A stretch of DNA of 64,000 bases from Streptomyces zhaozhouensis (GTDB taxonomy: Bacteria; Actinomycetota; Actinomycetes; Streptomycetales; Streptomycetaceae): assembly GCF_900230195.1 (NCBI RefSeq), contig NZ_OCNE01000009.1, positions 170,484 through 234,483 on the forward strand, given 5' to 3'. The translations under genes were made by a program, and so were the position numbers. Position 1 is the stretch's first letter; each line of letters begins with the position of its first letter. The notes under the pieces are model-generated. The model saw only the letters and a list, made by a program, of their open reading frames with translations, had not been told where the DNA came from and ran no database searches. Below are positions 58,880 to 64,000 of the stretch, piece by piece.

Positions 58880-60196
58880 TCAGCCCTGCCACGGGCGGCC
58901 GGCGGCGGTGCCGCCGCGCTCGTCGAGAAAGGCGGTCATGGCGTTCGCCAACAGGAACGGGTCGTTGGCCGCGCAGAGTTCGCGGGCCGAGTGCATCGAC
59001 AGGATGGCGGCGCCCACGTCCACGGTCGCGATGCCGTGCCGGGCGGCGGTGATCGGGCCGATGGTGGTGCCGCAGGGCATGGCGTTGTGGGAGACGAACG
59101 ACTGCCACGGCACCCCCGCCCGTTCGCACGCGGCGGCGAAGACCGCGCGGCCCCGGCCGTCGGTGGCGTAGCGCTGGTTCACGTTGACCTTGAGGATCGG
59201 GCCCGCGCCGACCACCGGGTGGTGGTCCGGGTCGTGGCGCTCCGCGTAGTTGGGGTGGACGGCGTGCCCCGTGTCCGAGGAGAGGCAGAAGGAGCCGGCC
59301 AGCGCCCGCGCCCGGTCCTCCAGGTCGCCGCCCCTGGCGTGCACCGAGCGCGCCAGCACCCGGCCCAGCAGCGGGCTTTCGGCGCCGGTGTCGGACTGGC
59401 TGCCGTTCTCCTCGTGGTCGAAGGCGGCCACCACCGGGATGTGGTCGAGGTCCCGGCCGGCGGCCGAGGTCAGGGCGGCGACGGCCGCGTGCACCGACAG
59501 CAGGTTGTCCAGCCGGGGCGCCGCCACCAACTCCCGGTCCCGGCCGAGATAGGCCGGCGGCTCCACGCTGTGCGTCATCAGGTCGAAGCCCAGCACCTCG
59601 CCGGCGGCGACGCCGACCTCGGCCGCCAGGAACTCGATCAACTCCCCCTCGCGCGGCTGCCCGATGCCCCACAGCGGCGTCATGTGGCGCTGCCGGTCCA
59701 GCTTCAGCCCGTCGTTGACCCCTCGGTCCAGGTGGATCGCCAGTTGGGGAACGCGCAGCAGCGGCCGGTCCACATTGACCAGAACCTGTCGCCCGTCGCG
59801 CAGCGCGAGCCGCCCGGAGAGGCCGAGATCGCGGTCGAGCCAGGTGTTGAGCAGGGTGCCGCCGTAGACCTCCACGGCGAGCTGCTTCCAGCCGTGGGCG
59901 CCGGTGTCGGGGATCGGCTTGATGCGGAGGTTCGGCGAGTCGGTGTGCGCGCCGACGACCCGGAACGGGGTGGCGGCCCCGGCGCCCTCCGGCACGTACC
60001 AGGCGACGAGCGCTCCCCCGCGGACCAGATACCGCCCACCGGCCGCGCCGTCGAACGCGGCGGACTCCTCGACCTGACGAAAGCCGGCCTTCTCCAGCCG
60101 TGAGGCCGCGTTCGCCACGGCGTGGTAGGGCGAGGGCGAGCCCGCGAGAAAACCGAGCAGGTCGTCCGTGTGGTCGCGGTCAAAAGGAGCGTTCAT
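58880..60196 (-). CDS. apeB: M18-family metalloaminopeptidase
   Basis: A 438-residue aspartyl aminopeptidase. Metal-binding and catalytic motifs are VVGAHTDSPNL, AFDHEENGSQS (general-base Glu), SSDTGHAVHPNY, SHNAMPCGTTIGP and ILSMHSARELC. It binds two zinc ions and forms large tetrahedral oligomers in the cytoplasm, releasing acidic N-terminal residues from peptides. The length is as expected. It lies downstream of the acyl-CoA dehydrogenase, from which it is separated by a terminator hairpin, so it has its own promoter. Confidence 0.95.
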   Translation of the reverse strand: MNAPFDRDHTDDLLGFLAGSPSPYHAVANAASRLEKAGFRQVEESAAFDGAAGGRYLVRGGALVAWYVPEGAGAATPFRVVGAHTDSPNLRIKPIPDTGAHGWKQLAVEVYGGTLLNTWLDRDLGLSGRLALRDGRQVLVNVDRPLLRVPQLAIHLDRGVNDGLKLDRQRHMTPLWGIGQPREGELIEFLAAEVGVAAGEVLGFDLMTHSVEPPAYLGRDRELVAAPRLDNLLSVHAAVAALTSAAGRDLDHIPVVAAFDHEENGSQSDTGAESPLLGRVLARSVHARGGDLEDRARALAGSFCLSSDTGHAVHPNYAERHDPDHHPVVGAGPILKVNVNQRYATDGRGRAVFAAACERAGVPWQSFVSHNAMPCGTTIGPITAARHGIATVDVGAAILSMHSARELCAANDPFLLANAMTAFLDERGGTAAGRPWQG

Positions 60197-60257
60197 GCCC
60201 TCAGCATACGAATGCCCTCGCCGGCCGGCCCGGGGACCGGTGGGGCGAGAACGACGA

Positions 60258-60295
60258 CCGCCGCCCCGCTCCGAGGGGAGGGAGCGGGACGGCGG
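60258..60295 (-). terminator. Terminator hairpin of the acyl-CoA dehydrogenase gene
   Basis: CCGCCGCCCCGCTCC (60258-60272) pairs with GGAGCGGGACGGCGG (60281-60295) with one mismatch and an eight-base loop, about 34 bases after the stop at 60329. Confidence 0.75.
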
Positions 60296-60328
60296 TGTCG
60301 GTGGGGGACAGGACGCGGAGAGGCCCGA

Positions 60329-62155
60329 TCAGAAGGCGGCCTCGTCCAGGTCCATCAGGGAGAGGTCGGTGGCCTCGGCGGCGGAGCGGGCGACGGCGAC
60401 CGTCGGCAGCACCGAGCCGGCGAAGTGCCGCGCCGCGGCGATCTTGCCCTGGTAGAAGGCGGTGTCCTTGGCCGGGGCCTCCGGCAGCTTGGCGGCGGCC
60501 ACGGCGGCCCCGCGCAGCAGCAGATAGCCCACGACCACGTCGCCGGAGGAGAGCAGCAGCTGGGTGCTGTTGAGCCCGACCTTGTAGAGCGAGCGGACGT
60601 CCTTCTCCGTGGCGGCCAGGTCGGTCAGCAGCACGCCGACCATGGCCTCCAACTCGCCGGCGGCGCGGGCCAGCTGCTCCCTGGCCGCGGCCAGCTCCTC
60701 GCCGCCGGGCGCCTCGGCGAGGAACTTCTTGATCTCCTCGGCGAGCCCGCTGAGGGCCTGGCCCTGGTTGCGGACGATCTTCCGGAAGAAGAAGTCCTGA
60801 CCCTGGATCGCCGTGGTGCCCTCGTAGAGGGTGTCGATCTTGGCGTCCCGGATGTACTGCTCGACCGGGTACTCCTGGAGGTAACCGGAGCCGCCGTAGG
60901 TCTGGAGGGACTCGGCCAGCTGCTGGTAGGAGCGCTCGGAGCCGTAGCCCTTGACGATCGGGAGCAGCAGGTCGTTGAGCGCGATCTCGGCGGAGGCGTC
61001 CTCGCCGGCGGCCTCCTTGGCCAGGATGTCGTCCTGGACGCTGGCCGTGTACAGCACCAGCGAGCGCATCCCCTCGGCGTACGCCTTCTGCGTCATCAGG
61101 GAGCGCCGCACGTCCGGGTGGTGGGTGATGGTGACCCGGGGCGCGGTCTTGTCGGTGAACTGGGTGAGGTCGGCGCCCTGCACCCGCTCCCGCGCGTACT
61201 CCAGCGCGTTGAGATAGCCGGTGGAGAGGGTGGCGATGGCCTTGGTGCCGACCATCATCCGCGCCATCTCGATGATCTTGAACATCTGGCGGATGCCGTC
61301 GTGCTTCTCGCCGAGCAGCCAGCCCTTGGCCGGCTGGTTGCCGCCGAAGGTCATCTCGCAGGTGTTGGAGACCTTCAGGCCCATCTTGTGCTCGACGTTC
61401 GTCGCGTAGACGCCGTTCCGCTCGCCCAGCTCGCCGGTCTCCCAGTCGAAGTCGTACTTGGGGACGACGAAGAGGGAGAGGCCCTTGGTGCCGGGGCCGT
61501 GGCCCTCGGGGCGGGCCAGCACCAGGTGGATGATGTTCTCCGTGAGGTCGTGCTCACCGGAGGTGATGAAGCGCTTGACGCCCTCGATGTGCCAGGTGCC
61601 GTCCTCCTGGCGGATGGCCTTGGTGCGGCCGGCGCCCACGTCGGAACCGGCGTCCGGCTCGGTGAGGACCATGGTGGCCGACCACTCGCGGTCGATCATC
61701 AGCTGGGCGATCTTGCCCTGCTCCTCGGTGCCCTCGTCGAAGACGACGCGGCCGAAGCTCGGGCCCGAGGCGTACATCCAGATCGCCGGGTTGGACCCCA
61801 GGACGTTCTCCCCGGCGGCCCAGATCAGGGAACGCGGGGCGGTCATGCCGCCCAGCTCCTCGCCGATGGACATCCGCCACCACTCGGCGTCCATGTACGC
61901 CCGGTAGCTCTTGCGGAAGGTGGCCGGAACGGGGGCGGTGTGGGTGTCCGGGTCGAAGACCGGGGGCGTGCGGTCGGCCTCGGCGTACGAGGCGGCCAGC
62001 TCGTTCTCGGCGAGCCGGGTGATCTCGGACAGGATGTTCCGAGCGGTGTCGGTGTCGATCTCGGCGAAGGGACCGCTGCCATAGACGGCGTCCCGACCCA
62101 GGACCTCGAAGAGATTGAACTCGATGTCGCGGAGATTGGACTTGTAGTGGCCCAT
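60329..62155 (-). CDS. Acyl-CoA dehydrogenase (long DmdC/FadE-like type)
   Basis: A 608-residue FAD-dependent acyl-CoA dehydrogenase, longer than the classical 380-residue enzymes. The central domain has [21 protein letters not shown] (FAD/substrate loop) and [19 protein letters not shown]. The C-terminal region carries [20 protein letters not shown] then [12 protein letters not shown], as in the family with the extra C-terminal helical domain (like 3-methylmercaptopropionyl-CoA dehydrogenase). It introduces the alpha-beta double bond in beta-oxidation-type pathways. Chain-length preference cannot be read. It is divergent from the SseB-like gene. Confidence 0.92.
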   Translation of the reverse strand: MGHYKSNLRDIEFNLFEVLGRDAVYGSGPFAEIDTDTARNILSEITRLAENELAASYAEADRTPPVFDPDTHTAPVPATFRKSYRAYMDAEWWRMSIGEELGGMTAPRSLIWAAGENVLGSNPAIWMYASGPSFGRVVFDEGTEEQGKIAQLMIDREWSATMVLTEPDAGSDVGAGRTKAIRQEDGTWHIEGVKRFITSGEHDLTENIIHLVLARPEGHGPGTKGLSLFVVPKYDFDWETGELGERNGVYATNVEHKMGLKVSNTCEMTFGGNQPAKGWLLGEKHDGIRQMFKIIEMARMMVGTKAIATLSTGYLNALEYARERVQGADLTQFTDKTAPRVTITHHPDVRRSLMTQKAYAEGMRSLVLYTASVQDDILAKEAAGEDASAEIALNDLLLPIVKGYGSERSYQQLAESLQTYGGSGYLQEYPVEQYIRDAKIDTLYEGTTAIQGQDFFFRKIVRNQGQALSGLAEEIKKFLAEAPGGEELAAAREQLARAAGELEAMVGVLLTDLAATEKDVRSLYKVGLNSTQLLLSSGDVVVGYLLLRGAAVAAAKLPEAPAKDTAFYQGKIAAARHFAGSVLPTVAVARSAAEATDLSLMDLDEAAF

Positions 62156-62256
62156 GACGACGGCTCCGTAGCTGACGAGTGGATACCGGGCAGTAGCCCC
62201 ATGATGCTACCCGCTGGTAATAAGAAGCAAGCGGAAACCGGTCAACTGTGAGTCAG

Positions 62257-62262
62257 TACTCT
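62257..62262 (+). promoter_or_regulatory. Probable leaderless -10 element (TACTCT) for the SseB-like gene
   Basis: TACTCT lies seven bases before ATG 62270, with no Shine-Dalgarno sequence; this is the cleanest leaderless promoter in the window. Confidence 0.55.
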
Positions 62263-62269
62263 TTCTCGC

Positions 62270-62821
62270 ATGTATGGCTACGACCAGTCCGGCTACCCCG
62301 GACAGCAGCCCTATGGCACCCAGCCCCCGCAGCCGCCGCCCGCGGACGGCTTCGGCGGTGCCTACCCCGGCGGCCCGGAGGCCGCCGAGGGCTACGGCGG
62401 TCAGCAGTACTACCCCGAGCAGCAGCAACAGCAGCCCCCGGCCGCCTCGGCCGCCCCCCAGGCACCGCCCACGCTGACCGACGCGCTGCGCGCGTACACC
62501 TCGGGGGCGATGTCCAGCGAGGAGTTCCACGACACCTTCCTGGCCGGCAAGATCTACTGCCCGCGCGGCGAGAACCCGGGCTTCCTCGCGCTGCACAACA
62601 CCCAGCAGCCGGTGATCCCGCTCTTCACCTCGCTCAAGGAACTGCGCCGCTACGCCGGCAAGGAGTCGCGCTACTTCACGGTGACCGGCGGCGAGGTGCT
62701 GGACCTGCTGCCCACGGGATACGGCTTCGCGCTGGACATGGAGGGCGAGCACCGGCTGGTCCTGGACGCCAAGTCGGTCGAGGAGATGGTCGAGTACACG
62801 ATGCGCCGCCTCTACGGCTGA
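62270..62821 (+). CDS. SseB-like family protein
   Basis: A 183-residue protein. The first 65 residues are a Tyr/Pro/Gln/Gly-rich disordered region (GYPGQQPYGTQPPQP). Residues 65-183 form an SseB N-terminal-like domain: FHDTFLAGKIYCPRGENPGFLAL, VIPLFTSLKELRRYAG, and LDLLPTGYGFALDM. SseB-like domains in actinobacteria have no settled function, though some are linked to rhodanese or secretion systems. The gene is monocistronic, read from a leaderless promoter 114 bases from the divergent acyl-CoA dehydrogenase start. Confidence 0.85.
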   Translation: MYGYDQSGYPGQQPYGTQPPQPPPADGFGGAYPGGPEAAEGYGGQQYYPEQQQQQPPAASAAPQAPPTLTDALRAYTSGAMSSEEFHDTFLAGKIYCPRGENPGFLALHNTQQPVIPLFTSLKELRRYAGKESRYFTVTGGEVLDLLPTGYGFALDMEGEHRLVLDAKSVEEMVEYTMRRLYG

Positions 62822-62883
62822 TCCGGCCCGCGCCGCCCCGGGCCGGAGGCGGGCGACTCAGGGGACACCCACCCCTCGACGAA

Positions 62884-62899
62884 AGTTGAGTCTTCAACT
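62884..62899. promoter_or_regulatory. MarR-type operator-like palindrome upstream of pirin
   Basis: AGTTGAGTCTTCAACT has perfect six-base arms (AGTTGA/TCAACT), ends 31 bases before the pirin ATG and probably overlaps its promoter. The shape fits MarR/DUF24-type operators of redox genes; the regulator is not in the window. Confidence 0.55.
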
Positions 62900-62930
62900 A
62901 CCCTGGCCGCACGCCGCCGAGGAGGTCCCC

Positions 62931-63917
62931 ATGCCAGCGATCACCGTCGAGAACCCGCTCACCCTGCCGCGCGTGGCCGCGCCCGCGGACGCCGTGGCGC
63001 GCCCCGTGCTCACCGTGACCACCGCGCCCACCGGCTACGAGGGCGAGGGCTTCCCCGTCCGCCGCGCCTTCGCCGGCATCAACTACCGCCACCTGGACCC
63101 GTTCATCATGATGGACCAGATGGGCGAGGTGGAGTACGAACCCGGCGAGCCGAAGGGGACGCCCTGGCATCCGCACCGGGGCTTCGAGACCGTCACCTAC
63201 ATCATCGACGGGATCATGGACCACCAGGACAGCCACGGCGGCGGCGGGACCATCACCAACGGCGACACCCAGTGGATGACCGCCGGCTCCGGGCTGCTGC
63301 ACATAGAGGCGCCGCCGGAGCAACTGGTCATGTCCGGCGGCCTCTTCCACGGCCTCCAGCTCTGGGTCAACCTCCCGGCCAGGGACAAGATGATGGCCCC
63401 CAAGTACCAGGACCTGCGCAGCGACAGCGTCGCCCTGCTCACCAGCCCGGACGGCGGCGCGCTGCTGCGCGTCATCGCCGGCGACCTGGACGGCCACACC
63501 GGCCCCGGCGCCACCCACACCCCCATCACCATGATCCACGCGACCCTCGCCCCCGGCGCCGAACTCACCCTCCCCTGGCGCGAGGACTTCAACGGCCTCG
63601 CCTACGTCCTCGCCGGACGCGGCACCGTCGGCCCCGACCGCCGCCCCGTCCACACCGGCCAGACCGCCGTCTACGGCACCGGCACCTCCCTGACCGTCCG
63701 CGCCGACGAACAGCAGGACGCCCACACCCCCGACCTCGACGTCGTCCTCCTCGGCGGCCAGCCCATCCGCGAACCCATGGCCCACTACGGCCCGTTCGTC
63801 ATGAACACCCGCGCCGAACTCCAGCAGGCCTTCGAGGACTTCCAGAAGGGCCGCCTCGGCACCATCCCCACCGTCCACGGCATGAACGCCGAAGGCCCCC
63901 GCAGCCTTGGGTTCTAG
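62931..63917 (+). CDS. Pirin-family protein
   Basis: A 328-residue bicupin. The N-terminal cupin has the metal-binding motif TPWHPHRGFETVTYIIDG, with further ligands in MDHQDSHGG and the Glu of LLHIEAPPEQ. The C-terminal cupin (TPITMIHATLAPGAELTLPW, GLAYVLAGRGTVG) lacks the same set of His, as usual. Pirins act as quercetinases or as redox-sensitive regulators; which applies here is unknown. GAGGAGG lies before ATG 62931. A palindromic operator upstream suggests repression. The stop at 63915-63917 abuts the end of an IS30-type element; the protein length seems normal, so the gene is intact. Confidence 0.92.
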   Translation: MPAITVENPLTLPRVAAPADAVARPVLTVTTAPTGYEGEGFPVRRAFAGINYRHLDPFIMMDQMGEVEYEPGEPKGTPWHPHRGFETVTYIIDGIMDHQDSHGGGGTITNGDTQWMTAGSGLLHIEAPPEQLVMSGGLFHGLQLWVNLPARDKMMAPKYQDLRSDSVALLTSPDGGALLRVIAGDLDGHTGPGATHTPITMIHATLAPGAELTLPWREDFNGLAYVLAGRGTVGPDRRPVHTGQTAVYGTGTSLTVRADEQQDAHTPDLDVVLLGGQPIREPMAHYGPFVMNTRAELQQAFEDFQKGRLGTIPTVHGMNAEGPRSLGF

Positions 63918-64000
63918 GGGTCGTCGCAACACCGCCTGGTTTCAGGTGGTGAGTAGATCACGTAGACGCTCGGCTGGGGTATCCCAGCCGAGCGTTTTGC
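63918..64000 (-). mobile_element. IS30-family insertion sequence, left part only
   Basis: The sequence directly after the pirin stop (GGGTCGTCGCAACACCGCC) looks like an IS30-type terminal repeat and leads into the 3' end of a transposase gene. The rest of the element is beyond the window, so the other end and target duplication cannot be checked. Confidence 0.65.
63942..64000 (-). CDS. IS30-family transposase, C-terminal fragment (cut by window end)
   Basis: The last 18 codons read KTLGWDTPAERLRDLLTT and stop at 63942-63944. KTLGWxTPxE is the conserved C-terminus of IS30-family DDE transposases. The 5' part lies beyond position 64000. A 13-base inverted repeat at 63966-63978/63983-63995 resembles a terminator but consists of codons for this motif. 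Confidence 0.8.
   Translation of the reverse strand, partial: KTLGWDTPAERLRDLLTT

Noticed and set aside
63966..63998. A textbook rho-independent terminator (13-base perfect stem followed by TTTT)
   Set aside because: The stem consists of codons for the conserved IS30 transposase C-terminus (LGWDTPAER) read on the minus strand, so coding constraint explains it. A terminator role for pirin is possible but secondary.

Overview
The window is chromosomal DNA of a streptomycete or a close relative. The evidence is a very high G+C content with G or C at nearly every third codon position, many GTG starts, genes coupled by GTGA or ATGA overlaps, leaderless promoters (TANNNT 6-7 nt before the start codon), rare TTA codons, and actinobacterial marker genes: the proteasome activator Bpa, a mycothiol-type MDMPI-family protein, PASTA and acidic-tail Ser/Thr kinases, and DUF4232, DUF5819 and DUF4185 proteins. 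A perfect parS site (GTTTCACGTGAAAC, 57790-57803) points to the origin-proximal part of the chromosome.

Left part (1-19.6 kb): housekeeping and accessory metabolism. It holds a RibD/DHFR-fold protein, a bacterial nitric oxide synthase divergent from PaaN, a HAD hydrolase, a membrane-anchored HTH protein divergent from a DUF4232 lipoprotein, a DUF5819-HTTM-SPOUT methyltransferase operon, an aminotransferase, an intergenic array of hairpin repeats, rhodanese and J-domain genes, an HxlR regulator divergent from an FMN azoreductase with TACT/AGTA operators between them, a membrane protein of unknown function, a Tat-exported DUF4185 protein and a GntR/UTRA regulator.

Centre (19.6-38.9 kb): the most interesting region. 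Eight same-strand genes (20504-37353) form one tightly coupled operon: a class III nucleotidyl-cyclase-like protein (with a TTA codon), a P-loop HEAT-like NTPase, an SPFH-like protein, a secreted/membrane vWA protein, a giant tubulin-like protein, a two-region membrane protein, a pseudokinase fused to a TRAFAC GTPase, and a tail-anchored protein resembling GTPase-associated protein 1. The operon is preceded by a Crp/Fnr regulator. It faces a convergent pair made of a second Crp/Fnr regulator and a Pycsar-type transmembrane effector (PycTM/DUF5706-like). The first two operon proteins share a V-x2-DNQ-x4-N-x-F motif, C-terminal in one and N-terminal in the next, as in effector/NLR amyloid-signalling pairs. 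Two others share SD-x-FDDW near their C-termini. My reading is a cyclic-nucleotide-linked, NTPase- and GTPase-controlled signalling or immune system at the membrane. This is an inference.

Right part (39-64 kb): core genes. These are two phosphotransferases, a zinc-ribbon protein, a quinone oxidoreductase, a PadR-ABC-FtsX cassette with three copies of its operator, Bpa, the branched-chain-type 2-oxoacid dehydrogenase operon (E1alpha-E1beta-E2) divergent from a NarL-type response regulator, a PNPOx-like protein, two divergent Ser/Thr kinases, the parS palindrome, an MDMPI-family protein, M18 aminopeptidase, acyl-CoA dehydrogenase, SseB-like protein and pirin. The window ends in the 3' end of an IS30-type transposase inserted just after pirin. 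No rRNA, tRNA or CRISPR was seen.
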